From positions 1-62,364 of the forward strand of contig NZ_QTPO01000051.1 of assembly GCF_003853645.1 (NCBI RefSeq): a stretch of DNA of 62,364 nt. Direction: 5' to 3'. The position numbers were made by a program, and so were the translations under genes. The notes under the pieces were generated by a model. It did not search any database. It was given only the letters and a program-made list of their open reading frames with translations, and was not told where the DNA came from. The DNA is from Burkholderia sp. Bp9143. Its GTDB lineage: Bacteria; Pseudomonadota; Gammaproteobacteria; Burkholderiales; Burkholderiaceae. Positions 27,391 through 35,980 of this stretch are shown in pieces. Within the stretch, counting starts at the first letter, position 1, and every line of letters starts with the position of its first letter.

Positions 27391-27831
27391 ATGGACAAGA
27401 CTTACGAGAACCGGATCGGCTACCTGATTTCCGACGTGGCCCGCCTGCAGGGACGCCTGTTCGACCGGCGCGCGAAGCGCATCGGACTGACGCGCGCGCA
27501 AAGCCGCGTGCTCGCGTACCTGACGTGGAAGGGCGAGATGAATCAGGCGCGGCTCGCGGAATGGCTCGAGATCACGCCGATCTCGCTGACGCGGCTGCTC
27601 GACCGGATGGAAAGCTGCGGGTGGATCGAACGCATCGCGAACGACGACGATCGCCGCGCGTTCGTGATCCGGCTGACCGACAAGTCGCGCGCCATCTTTC
27701 CGCAGATGCTGGAAGTGGGCGACACCGTCACCGACGACGGGCTGCGCGGCTTCACGCGCGACGAGCGCGACACGCTCGTGCGCCTGCTCGGGCGTGTGCG
27801 CCACAACCTGATCGAAAGCGGCGGCGAATGA
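27391..27831 (+). CDS. MarR family transcriptional regulator
   Basis: 146 aa winged-helix dimer. Recognition region LAEWLEITPISLTRLLDRME and wing RIANDDDRRAFVIRLT follow the MarR pattern. No Shine-Dalgarno precedes ATG 27391 and a -10 box is 6 nt away, suggesting leaderless translation. Divergent from the DHA2 exporter, which it most likely represses until a small aromatic or drug ligand binds. Confidence 0.92.
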   Translation: MDKTYENRIGYLISDVARLQGRLFDRRAKRIGLTRAQSRVLAYLTWKGEMNQARLAEWLEITPISLTRLLDRMESCGWIERIANDDDRRAFVIRLTDKSRAIFPQMLEVGDTVTDDGLRGFTRDERDTLVRLLGRVRHNLIESGGE

Positions 27832-27987
27832 TGCGGGCGCGGGTTCGCCGCCGCTGCGTCGTCCGGCAGCAGCGGGGCGGCCGCGGTTACGGCGGGGTGG
27901 TCCGGCGTGTCGGGAGTCGAGCCGGTTTCGGTGGGGGCATGGCGGTCCACGCTTGTGTCGAAGGAATCGGGCAGCTATCTTGCAACT

Positions 27988-28001
27988 TCAAGTTCACTTG
28001 A
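27988..28001 (+). promoter_or_regulatory. SoxR/MerR-like operator
   Basis: Palindrome TCAAGT-TC-ACTTGA ending 8 nt before the merR-type start codon. It closely resembles the SoxR box core CTCAAGTTAACTTGAG. Probably an autoregulatory site. Confidence 0.5.
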
Positions 28002-28009
28002 GATCAAGC

Positions 28010-28435
28010 ATGAGCCGTCTGGACATCGCCGATGTCGCGCGCCGCTCGGGATTGCCCGCGTCGACGCTGCGCTACTACGAGGAAAAGGGATTGATCGTGC
28101 CGAACGGCCGTCACGGGCTGCGGCGCCAGTACGACGAGTCGGTGCTCGAGCGCCTGGCGCTGATCGCGCTCGGCCGCGAGGCCGGCTTTTCGCTGGACGA
28201 CATCCTCGCGATGTTCGGCGCGGACGGCCGGCCCGCGATCGACCGCGCGAAACTCGACGACAAGGCCGACGAGCTCGACCGTACGATCCGCCGTCTCGGC
28301 GCGGTGCGCGATGCATTGCGGCATGCGGCCGTGTGCCCGGCGCCGAGTCATCTCGAGTGTCCGTCGTTCCGCAAGCTGCTGCGCATCGCGGCGCATCGTC
28401 ATCCGGCACGCCGCACGAAGACGGAAGGCGCGTAG
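28010..28435 (+). CDS. MerR family transcriptional regulator
   Basis: 141 aa. N-terminal MerR winged helix (SRLDIADVARRSGLPASTLRY, then EEKGLI and GLRRQYDE) and a dimerisation helix (about 85-110). C-terminal CPAPSHLECPSF has two cysteines but not the CxxCxCx5C iron-sulfur motif of SoxR, so the redox cluster is absent although the operator looks SoxR-like. No target gene lies next to it on the same strand. Confidence 0.88.
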   Translation: MSRLDIADVARRSGLPASTLRYYEEKGLIVPNGRHGLRRQYDESVLERLALIALGREAGFSLDDILAMFGADGRPAIDRAKLDDKADELDRTIRRLGAVRDALRHAAVCPAPSHLECPSFRKLLRIAAHRHPARRTKTEGA

Positions 28436-28521
28436 GCGGTCAAGCGGTTCGGTTTGCCGGAACGTGGTGCTCGAGTGTGCGGCGAGGCGGCCGTACCGCG
28501 GCGGCTAGCACCCCGAGCGCA

Positions 28522-29400
28522 TCATCCCGCGTAATACACGCGGCACTCCATTTCGCGTCCGCGCACGACGCGCTTGCCGACGAGCGAGCCGAGCGTTTCG
28601 GTGACGACCGTCCTCTGGTACTCGCATTGCAGCGCATCGTAGAAGTAGAGCGCGACCCAGTCCGCGGTGCGGGTGGACTCCTGCGGGCGCACGGGATACG
28701 GGCTCAGCGCGGTGAAATGCCAGCCGCCTTTCGTCATGTGCATGACGGGCGGCTGAATGCTCAGGTCTGCGTTCAGCCGACGCGACACGAGCGTGGGCAG
28801 GGTGCCGGCGGCGGCCTTGCTGCGGTACAGGCGGTCGATGTAAAGCAGCAGCTCGACGGGCGGTTCCGTGCCGAGATCGGCGTCGCGCACATGGCCTTGC
28901 CAGCGCCGGCGCCGGCTCAGCACGTCGTCGAGCGCCGCGCGGATGCCGGCCGCGCGACGCGGGCCGACGCCCGCGATCGCTTCGAGCTGGCCGCTGCGGG
29001 CCGCGCGTTCGAGATCCTCGAGCGTATCGATGTGCAACTGGTCGTGAATCCGCAGCGCGAGCGCGTGGCCGATGCCCGGCACGGCCTCGAAGGCGGACGC
29101 GCGCTCCGCGTCGCCGCGCAGCCGGTCGAGCAGGCGCCAGCGTCCGGTCACCAGCAATTCGGCGATCGCCTGCGCGACGCCGGTGCCAACCTCCGGCAGT
29201 GCGCCGAGCGCATCGACACCGCCCGCGTCGAACCGTGTGCGGATGGCGTCGTCGAGCGACTCGATCGTGTCGGCCGACGCGCGGTAGGCGGCAACCCGAT
29301 AGGGATTCGCCCCCTGGTCGGCAAGCAATTGCGCGGCTTCGCGCAGGCAGGCCGCGATTTGCCGGTTTTCCTCGTGTGTTTGGCCGATGGTCGTTTGCAT
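28522..29400 (-). CDS. helix-hairpin-helix (Pol beta/X-like N-terminal) protein
   Basis: 292 aa. Residues ~8-75 resemble the 8-kDa HhH domain of family X polymerases (NRQIAACLREAAQLLADQGANPYRVAAYRASADTI pattern in part), and two HhH motifs follow (GALPEVGTGVAQAIAELL; AIAGVGPRRAAGIR). The C-terminal ~120 residues are not recognised; no polymerase palm motif is present. Likely binds DNA without polymerising. ATG 29400 is preferred over an in-frame TTG at 29445. Confidence 0.75.
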   Translation of the reverse strand: MQTTIGQTHEENRQIAACLREAAQLLADQGANPYRVAAYRASADTIESLDDAIRTRFDAGGVDALGALPEVGTGVAQAIAELLVTGRWRLLDRLRGDAERASAFEAVPGIGHALALRIHDQLHIDTLEDLERAARSGQLEAIAGVGPRRAAGIRAALDDVLSRRRRWQGHVRDADLGTEPPVELLLYIDRLYRSKAAAGTLPTLVSRRLNADLSIQPPVMHMTKGGWHFTALSPYPVRPQESTRTADWVALYFYDALQCEYQRTVVTETLGSLVGKRVVRGREMECRVYYAG

Positions 29401-29585
29401 GTGCGGAGCCCGGAGATGTGCAAACGGAACGGACACGGCGTGCAATGCGCCGGTCCAGCTTTTATTTCATCACATTGTCATGGCAAGCGACGAACAAAAC
29501 TTGATGTGAGTCAATGGCAAACGTTGCACCGGCGGAACCGGGCCGCGCGCGTTCGTGCCGTGCTGCAGCACGAACGCGCGACCGG

Positions 29586-31148
29586 TTACGCGTCGAGGAA
29601 CGACTGCGCGCCCTCGGCCTCCGCGGCCGTGCGCAGCGTGGCGAGCGCGCGCTTCTCGATCTGTCGCACGCGTTCTCGCGACATGCCCGCGTCCTGCGCG
29701 ATCGCGTCATAGGTGTCGGGCTCGGCGCCGCCGAGGCCGAACCGCCGGCGCAGCACGTCGGCCTCGGCCGGCGTGACCGAGCGCAGCAGCGACGTCACGC
29801 ATTCGCGCATGCGCGTGTCCGCCAGCCGCTCGAACGGGCTTGCCGATGCCTGGTCCTCGATCAGGTCGACGAGGCCGGTGTCCGCGTCGGGCAGCGGCGT
29901 GTCGAGCGACAGCGGCTCGGCAGGGAGCGCGAGTACCGCGCGCAGCTTGTCCTCGGCGAGCCCGGTTTCGGCCGCTAGCTCGGCCGGCGTCGCGCGCCGG
30001 CCCGTGCGCTGGTGGAAGCGCCGCGCATGCCGCTGCACGCGCTGGTGCTGGTCGCCGACGTGCACGGGCACGCGGATCGTGCGCGAGCGGTCGGCCACCG
30101 CACGCGCGACCGCTTGCCGGATCCACCAGGTCGCGTAGGTCGAGAACTTGAAGCCGCGCCGGTATTCGAACTTCTCGATCGCGCGCATCAGGCCGAGGCA
30201 GCCGTCCTGCACGAGGTCGGGCAGGTCGACGCCGCGGTTCATGTACTTGCGCGCGATCGACAGCACGAGCCGCAGGTTCGCCTCGAGCATCGCGCGCGTA
30301 CCGTCGCGCACCTTCTGCTGGCCGTCGCTCAGGGCGGCGCCGAGCGCACGCCGTGCGACCGTGTCGAAGCACGCGGCGTCGGTGCCGGCGGCGGCGTCCG
30401 TCGCGGCGTCGACCGGTGCGGCGGCGAGCGCGCGCACCACGCGGCTTGCGTCGTCGACGGCCGGCGCAACCCACGCGAGCGAACCGAGCAGCGCGGCCAG
30501 GCGGTTGCGTGCGTCGCGGTACTCGGCCGAGCGGCAGCCCGGTGCGTGCAATGCGCCGCGCACGGCCGTCACCGCGTCCTGCAGCAGGTCGTAGCGCGCA
30601 GCGGCCGGCGTGCCGCCATCGCCGTCGTCGACGTCATCGCCCTCGTTGGCGGCCGCGCCGGTTGCACCCGTTGCGCCATGGCGCGCGAGCAGCGCCTCCA
30701 CGGCCGCCGGACAGCCGGCGAGCGCGTGCAGGATCTGATGGCGACCCGTTTCGATCTCGCGGGCAAGCACGATTTCGTCCTCGCGCTTGAGCAGCGGCAC
30801 CGCATGGATGCGCCGCATGTAGAGCGCGAGCGGATCGGTCGATGCGCTCGCGCCGCGGGCGAGATCGCCGAGCAGCGCGCGGCCCTCGTCGAGCGTGTCG
30901 CGATCGACGTCGACCGGTGCCGCGCCCGCGAACGGCACCGGCGCGGCCGGCTCGTCGAGCACGGCGATGCCGATGTCCGCGAGCGCGGCGCGCACGACGT
31001 CCAGCGCGTCGGGGCTGTCGCTTTCCGGCGGCAGCGCGTCGACGAGGTCGGCGTGCGTCAGATAACCCTGTTCGCCGGCAAGCGCCAGCAGCTGGATGAT
31101 CGGATCGAGGGGCGTGTCCGCCCGAAGCGTGGGGCGTGGCGTAGTCAT
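29586..31148 (-). CDS. RpoD-like sigma-70 family factor
   Basis: 520 aa, shorter than housekeeping RpoD. Region 1.1-like N-terminus (~14-65), region 1.2 from DPLALYMRRIHAVPLLKREDE (~105), variable acidic insert with DDVDDGDGG (~160-260), region 2 with NLRLVLSIARKYMNRG and FKFSTYATWWIRQAVARA (~290-350), region 3, and region 4 HTH TYDAIAQDAGMSRERVRQIE (~479-498). After region 2 it reads TIRVPVHVGDQ rather than the RpoD TIRVPVHMIE. This looks like a second primary-type or group 2 sigma. No anti-sigma gene adjoins it. Confidence 0.88.
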   Translation of the reverse strand: MTTPRPTLRADTPLDPIIQLLALAGEQGYLTHADLVDALPPESDSPDALDVVRAALADIGIAVLDEPAAPVPFAGAAPVDVDRDTLDEGRALLGDLARGASASTDPLALYMRRIHAVPLLKREDEIVLAREIETGRHQILHALAGCPAAVEALLARHGATGATGAAANEGDDVDDGDGGTPAAARYDLLQDAVTAVRGALHAPGCRSAEYRDARNRLAALLGSLAWVAPAVDDASRVVRALAAAPVDAATDAAAGTDAACFDTVARRALGAALSDGQQKVRDGTRAMLEANLRLVLSIARKYMNRGVDLPDLVQDGCLGLMRAIEKFEYRRGFKFSTYATWWIRQAVARAVADRSRTIRVPVHVGDQHQRVQRHARRFHQRTGRRATPAELAAETGLAEDKLRAVLALPAEPLSLDTPLPDADTGLVDLIEDQASASPFERLADTRMRECVTSLLRSVTPAEADVLRRRFGLGGAEPDTYDAIAQDAGMSRERVRQIEKRALATLRTAAEAEGAQSFLDA

Positions 31149-31460
31149 GTCGATGGCGGCGTGAGCCGCGTTCCTGTCTGGGCGGGGCGAAGTCCGCGGG
31201 TTTCGGAGGCCGCCGGGGGCCGCGAACGCCCGTCCGCGCCGGCCAGCCTGACTCGATGTTCAAGTTGAGGGCATTTGCGCCAACTTCAACGTCGGCACGG
31301 CTGAAGCGCGAGCATGGGGCATACCTGCGCGGTCGCGACCCCTGCATTCGATCCGGGGAAACAAAAAGTAACCGATCAAACCCGCAGAAATATGCAGGGG
31401 ACGTAAGCTAGAGTCAGGCGCGCGCCACGCGGCGACGCGCGGATTGCTGCGGAGCATGAA
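31149..31460. other. divergent intergenic region
   Basis: 312 nt between the sigma-factor gene and the Gly/Tyr-rich lipoprotein gene. It should hold both promoters; I see no clear -35/-10 pair and no gene. Confidence 0.45.
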
Positions 31461-31895
31461 ATGAACCCGATTCCCGCCGCGAGGCCTGCCGTCATGGCGC
31501 TGGCCATGCTTGCGCTGAGCGGCTGCTATTACACGGGCCCGTACGGCTATGCACCGTATTACGCACCCGTGCCTGCCACGGTGTCGCAGCGCGAGATCCC
31601 GGTGGCGCCGGCAAACGCCGGGCCGGCCGTCCCGTCGACATCCGCGGTGCCAGCCGTGCCGCCGCCGGCGGACGATTACGCGTACGTGCCGGCTCCGGTG
31701 TATGCCGCGCCGGCCTACGTGCCTTACCCGGCCTACTATCCCGCGTATTACCCGGGCTGGTACGGGCCGCCCGTCACGATCGGCCTCGGTTTCTGGGGTC
31801 ATTGGGGAGGCGGCTACCGGGGCGGGTACTGGCACCGTCCATGGGGCGGCGGCCACTGGGGAGGCGGACATGGGGGCGGGGGCCATCGACACTGA
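31461..31895 (+). CDS. Tyr/Pro/Gly-rich lipoprotein
   Basis: 144 aa. Signal peptide with lipobox LSGC (Cys about residue 22), so probably an outer-membrane lipoprotein. The rest is low-complexity: YAPYYAPVP, YPAYYPAYYPGWYG and a C-terminal Gly/His/Trp-rich tail ending in HRH that could bind metal. GGAG lies 9 nt before the ATG. It precedes another envelope protein by 33 nt. Function unknown. Confidence 0.75.
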   Translation: MNPIPAARPAVMALAMLALSGCYYTGPYGYAPYYAPVPATVSQREIPVAPANAGPAVPSTSAVPAVPPPADDYAYVPAPVYAAPAYVPYPAYYPAYYPGWYGPPVTIGLGFWGHWGGGYRGGYWHRPWGGGHWGGGHGGGGHRH

Positions 31896-31928
31896 CCGAC
31901 GCGCGGCGGCACCGCGCGGGAGAGCAAC

Positions 31929-32735
31929 ATGAGCAATACGATCATCCGAAGTCTGTGCGTCGTCCTGTTCGGCATCGCCGCGGTACCGGGCATCGCCGAC
32001 GCGCAAAGCAGTGCCTACACGAACTCCGGGGCCGATATCTATGCGGGGCCGGCGCCCGATTATCCGGTCGTCGCGCAGGTGCCGCCCGGCACAGCACTCG
32101 ACGTGTTCGGCTGCCTGAGCGACTACTCGTGGTGCGACGTCGCGCTGCCGGGCGTGCGCGGCTGGATCGACGCGGAGCAACTCGACTATCCGTACCAGGG
32201 CAGTTACGTGCCGTTGCTCGAATACGGCGCGATCATCGGCGTGCCGGTGACCGGGTTCGCGATCGGCGCGTACTGGGATCGCTACTACCGCCACCGGCCG
32301 TGGTTTCACGATCGCGACCGCTGGGAGCGTCGTGCCGAGCCGCGTGTCGGCCCCGGCGGGATGCCGCCGGCCTACGGGCGCCCGCAGCCGGGCGGGCCGG
32401 TTCAGCACGCGCCGGGCGGTGAGCCGCACGAGCGGCATGATGCCCGGCCGTCGGCCACGCGCGGCGGCTGGAACGGCCCGAACCGCGCGCCGGCGCCACA
32501 GGTCGCACCGGCACCCGCGCCGATGCCTGGCGCGGGCGGCAATGCGCGTCCGCCGGCGGCCGTCGCGCGTCCGGCGCCCGAGCAGGGCGGCGGCGCGGTG
32601 ACCCGCATGATGCCGCCGCAGGCGAATCCGGGCGGCGGCGGGTACGGTGCACGGCAGCAAGGTGGGGGAAACGATGGGGGAGGCCACGGCGGTGGCGGCG
32701 GCGGTGACCGTCGCAGCGACGAGTATCGTCGCTGA
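31929..32735 (+). CDS. exported SH3-domain protein
   Basis: 268 aa. Signal peptide ending PGIADA (residues 1-25), then a bacterial SH3-type domain (~28-85: NSGADIYAGPAPDYPVVAQ, then WCDVALPGVRGWIDAEQL). The C-terminal ~150 residues are disordered, Pro/Gly/Arg-rich. Likely periplasmic and cell-wall associated. Terminator follows at 32764-32796. Confidence 0.8.
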   Translation: MSNTIIRSLCVVLFGIAAVPGIADAQSSAYTNSGADIYAGPAPDYPVVAQVPPGTALDVFGCLSDYSWCDVALPGVRGWIDAEQLDYPYQGSYVPLLEYGAIIGVPVTGFAIGAYWDRYYRHRPWFHDRDRWERRAEPRVGPGGMPPAYGRPQPGGPVQHAPGGEPHERHDARPSATRGGWNGPNRAPAPQVAPAPAPMPGAGGNARPPAAVARPAPEQGGGAVTRMMPPQANPGGGGYGARQQGGGNDGGGHGGGGGGDRRSDEYRR

Positions 32736-32763
32736 GCGCGCGACAATTCGGCGTGCCATCGAC

Positions 32764-32796
32764 GAAAAAAAGCCGCTCCGGAGAGCGGCTTTTCGA
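32764..32796. terminator. bidirectional Rho-independent terminator
   Basis: Stem AGCCGCTC / GAGCGGCT with loop CGGA, preceded by seven A and followed by TTTT, between the convergent SH3-protein and ilvD genes; it should work on both strands and is stronger for ilvD. Confidence 0.88.
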
Positions 32797-32831
32797 TCGG
32801 GCGGGCCGTTCGCGCGGCCCCTCGCCCGGCG

Positions 32832-34691
32832 TCAGTCTTCGAGCAGCGACAGGTCGCGCACGGCGCCCTTGTCGGCCGACATCACCAGCTTCGCATAGGC
32901 CTTCAGCGCCGCGGACACCTTGCGCGGGCGCGGTTGCGCCGGTTTCCAGCCCTTCGCGTTCTGCTCTTCGCGGCGACGCGCGAGTTCCTCGTCCGAAACC
33001 AGTACGTCGATCGTGCGGTTCGGGATGTCGATGCGGATCTTGTCGCCGTCGCGAACGAGGCCGATCGCGCCGCCCGCTGCCGCTTCCGGCGAGCAATGAC
33101 CGATCGACAGCCCCGACGTGCCGCCCGAGAAGCGGCCGTCCGTCAGCAGCGCGCATGCCTTGCCGAGGCCCTTCGACTTGATGTAGCTCGTCGGGTACAG
33201 CATTTCCTGCATGCCCGGGCCGCCCTTCGGGCCTTCGTAGCGCACGATCACCACGTCGCCGGCCTTGACCTTGTCGTTCAGGATGTTCTCGACTGCTTCG
33301 TCCTGCGATTCGGTCACGTGAGCCGAGCCCTCGAACACGAGGATGCTTTCATCGACGCCGGCCGTCTTCACCACGCAGCCGTCGAGCGCGATGTTGCCGG
33401 TCAGCACCGCGAGGCCGCCTTCCTTCGAGAACGCATGCTCGTACGAACGGATGCAGCCTTCGGCGCGGTCGAGGTCGAGGCTCGGCCAGCGCGTGTCCTG
33501 GCTGAACGCGACCTGCGTCGGGATGCCGGCCGGGCCGGCCAGGTAGAACGTGCGGACCGCCGCGTCTTCCGTGCGGACGATATCCCACTGGTCGAGCGCA
33601 TCCTTCAGCGTCGGCGCGTGCACGGTCGGCACGTCGGTGTGCAGCTTGCCGGCGCGGTCGAGCTCGCCGAGGATCGCCATGATGCCGCCCGCGCGGTGCA
33701 CGTCCTCGATGTGGTACTTGTTCGTGTTCGGCGCGACCTTGCACAGCTGCGGCACGATGCGCGACAGGCGATCGATGTCCTTCATCGTGAAGTCGATGCC
33801 GGCTTCCTGCGCGATCGCCAGCAGGTGCAGGATCGTGTTCGTCGAGCCGCCCATCGCGATATCGAGCGTCATTGCGTTCTCGAACGCCTTGAAGCCGACC
33901 GAGCGCGGCAGCAAGCGCATGTCGTCCTGCTCGTAGTGCTGGCGGGTCAGCTCGACGATGCGGCGGCCGGCGCGCTTGAACAGCTGTTCGCGATCGGCGT
34001 GCGTGGCCACCACCGTGCCGTTGCCGGGCAGCGACAGGCCGAGCGCCTCAGTCAGGCAGTTCATCGAGTTGGCGGTGAACATGCCCGAGCACGAACCGCA
34101 GGTCGGGCACGCCGAGCGTTCGACTTCGGCGACGTCGGCGTCCGAATACGACTGGTCGGCCGCGATCACCATCGCGTCGACGAGGTCGAGCTTCTTCAGT
34201 TCGACGGTCTTGGTGACCGGGTTCGCGAGACGCGTCTTGCCGGCTTCCATCGGGCCGCCCGACACGAAGATCACCGGAATGTTGAGGCGCATCGCGGCCA
34301 TCAGCATCCCCGGCGTGATCTTGTCGCAGTTCGAGATGCATACCATCGCGTCCGCGCAGTGCGCGTTCACCATGTATTCGACCGAGTCGGCGATGATGTC
34401 GCGGCTCGGCAGCGAGTAGAGCATGCCGTCATGGCCCATCGCGATGCCGTCGTCGACGGCGATCGTGTTGAATTCCTTCGCGACGCCGCCGGCGGCCTCG
34501 ATCTCGCGCGCGACGAGCTGGCCGAGATCCTTCAGGTGCACGTGCCCGGGCACGAACTGCGTGAACGAGTTGACGACCGCGATGATCGGCTTCGAGAAAT
34601 CGTCGTCTTTCATGCCGGTGGCGCGCCACAGCGAGCGCGCACCTGCCATGTTGCGGCCGGCGGTGGAGGTTTTGGAACGGTATGTGGGCAT
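32832..34691 (-). CDS. ilvD: dihydroxy-acid dehydratase
   Basis: 619 aa, standard length. Dehydrates 2,3-dihydroxy-3-methylbutanoate/-pentanoate to the keto acids of valine and isoleucine, using an iron-sulfur cluster: SNCDKITPGM and ACPTCGSCSGMFTAN supply cysteines, and DGRFSGGTSGLSIGH is the C-terminal family signature. ATG 34691 begins MPTYRSKTSTAGRNM. The frame is open to 34886, but the added residues lack similarity to the family. Confidence 0.97.
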   Translation of the reverse strand: MPTYRSKTSTAGRNMAGARSLWRATGMKDDDFSKPIIAVVNSFTQFVPGHVHLKDLGQLVAREIEAAGGVAKEFNTIAVDDGIAMGHDGMLYSLPSRDIIADSVEYMVNAHCADAMVCISNCDKITPGMLMAAMRLNIPVIFVSGGPMEAGKTRLANPVTKTVELKKLDLVDAMVIAADQSYSDADVAEVERSACPTCGSCSGMFTANSMNCLTEALGLSLPGNGTVVATHADREQLFKRAGRRIVELTRQHYEQDDMRLLPRSVGFKAFENAMTLDIAMGGSTNTILHLLAIAQEAGIDFTMKDIDRLSRIVPQLCKVAPNTNKYHIEDVHRAGGIMAILGELDRAGKLHTDVPTVHAPTLKDALDQWDIVRTEDAAVRTFYLAGPAGIPTQVAFSQDTRWPSLDLDRAEGCIRSYEHAFSKEGGLAVLTGNIALDGCVVKTAGVDESILVFEGSAHVTESQDEAVENILNDKVKAGDVVIVRYEGPKGGPGMQEMLYPTSYIKSKGLGKACALLTDGRFSGGTSGLSIGHCSPEAAAGGAIGLVRDGDKIRIDIPNRTIDVLVSDEELARRREEQNAKGWKPAQPRPRKVSAALKAYAKLVMSADKGAVRDLSLLED

Positions 34692-34957
34692 GGTGATGGC
34701 TGAAGAAATATCGCGGAAAAGGGTGGAGGCACGGGAATAAAGGCCTCTCGCGCGCCCGTGCGAACAACCTCTTGAGCTGCGCCCTGGGCAAACTTGGCGA
34801 TTATCCCACAGCCGCCGGGCGTGCGGCGCCCGCGGGAGCGGGCGAGCGGCGCGGGCGGTGCGCCGCGCAGGGGGCGCGGAGGACATCGTCGGCCGAACCG
34901 GACGGCGGCTTCATCGCCCGTCCTGCCGGCGATGAAGCCGCCGTCCGGGATCGCGCG

Positions 34958-35980
34958 TCAGTCGAGCAGCGTCAGGATTTCGTCGTACAGCGCCTTCGGA
35001 ATCCGCACGCCGTGCGCGATGCTGCGCGCGCGGGCGTCGAAGCGCCGTTGCGACGGCAGCCGCGCGCCTTGCCCGGTGATCGACGCGAACATCCGTTCGC
35101 CGCGCGCGAGGCCCGCGTCGAGTTCGTCGCCGAGGAACACCTGCGGGTCGAACGCGATCACGAGTTCGCCATGGCACGGCGTCGCGCCGACGCCTTCGTC
35201 GAAGTCCATCGACTCCTGGCTCGTCATGTCGCCGATCAGCGCGCCGCCGAGCAACTCGACCATCGCCGCGAGCGCCGAGCCCTTGTGGCCGCCGAAGGTG
35301 CGCATCGCGCCCTGCAGCGCGGCCTTCGGATCGGTGGTCGGCTGGCCGTCGGCATCGATCGCCCAGTGCGGCGGGATCGCCTTGCCCTGTTTCGCGTGCA
35401 GCTCGATGTCGCCGCGCGCGATCGCGCTGGTCGCGAAGTCGAACACGAACGGCACGCCGTCCGGGCGCGGCCACGCGAACGCGATGGGGTTCGTGCCGAA
35501 CACCGGTTCGCGGCCGCCTTCCGGCGCGACCCAGCTGTGGCTCGGGTTCATCGCGATGCCGACCAGCCCCTCGGCGGCGATCGCCTCGACCTCGGGCCAC
35601 AGTGCCGAGAAGTGGTAGCAGCGGTTGATCGCCATCGCGGCGATCCCGTGCTGCTTCGCCATCTCGACGAGCACCGGCAGGCCGGTCTCGAAGCTCAGCA
35701 GCGAGAAGCCGCGATGCGCGTCGACCGCGACGATCGACGACGACAGCCGGCGCAGCGTCGGCACGGCCTGCGGATCGACCTTGCCCTTCTTCAGCGAACG
35801 TACGCACACGAGCAGCCGGTACACGCCGTGCGAGTGGCACTCGTCGCGCTGGCCTTGCGTGATCACGCGGGCGATCGCCTGCGCGTGCGCATCGGACATC
35901 CCGTGGTGCGTCAGCACCCGCAGCGCGAGCGCGTGCACCTCATCGAGCGACAGGACGACTTCGGCGAGCGGCTCAGACAT
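34958..35980 (-). CDS. Ldh-family reductase, probable pyrroline/piperideine-2-carboxylate reductase
   Basis: 340 aa NAD(P)H-dependent oxidoreductase of the malate/L-lactate dehydrogenase-2 (DpkA/LhpI-like) family: RDECHSHGVYRL near residue 50, FGTNPIAFAWP in the middle, and GGHKGSALAAMVELL. This fold reduces cyclic imines such as 1-pyrroline-2-carboxylate to L-proline. Its start overlaps the stop of the adjacent semialdehyde dehydrogenase gene by 8 nt, so it belongs with the hydroxyproline genes, perhaps handling trans-3-hydroxyproline. Exact substrate is inferred. Confidence 0.85.
   Translation of the reverse strand: MSEPLAEVVLSLDEVHALALRVLTHHGMSDAHAQAIARVITQGQRDECHSHGVYRLLVCVRSLKKGKVDPQAVPTLRRLSSSIVAVDAHRGFSLLSFETGLPVLVEMAKQHGIAAMAINRCYHFSALWPEVEAIAAEGLVGIAMNPSHSWVAPEGGREPVFGTNPIAFAWPRPDGVPFVFDFATSAIARGDIELHAKQGKAIPPHWAIDADGQPTTDPKAALQGAMRTFGGHKGSALAAMVELLGGALIGDMTSQESMDFDEGVGATPCHGELVIAFDPQVFLGDELDAGLARGERMFASITGQGARLPSQRRFDARARSIAHGVRIPKALYDEILTLLD

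Noticed and set aside
28522..29400. Calling the HhH protein a family X DNA polymerase
   Set aside because: Only the N-terminal HhH part matches; no palm-domain catalytic aspartate motif is present.
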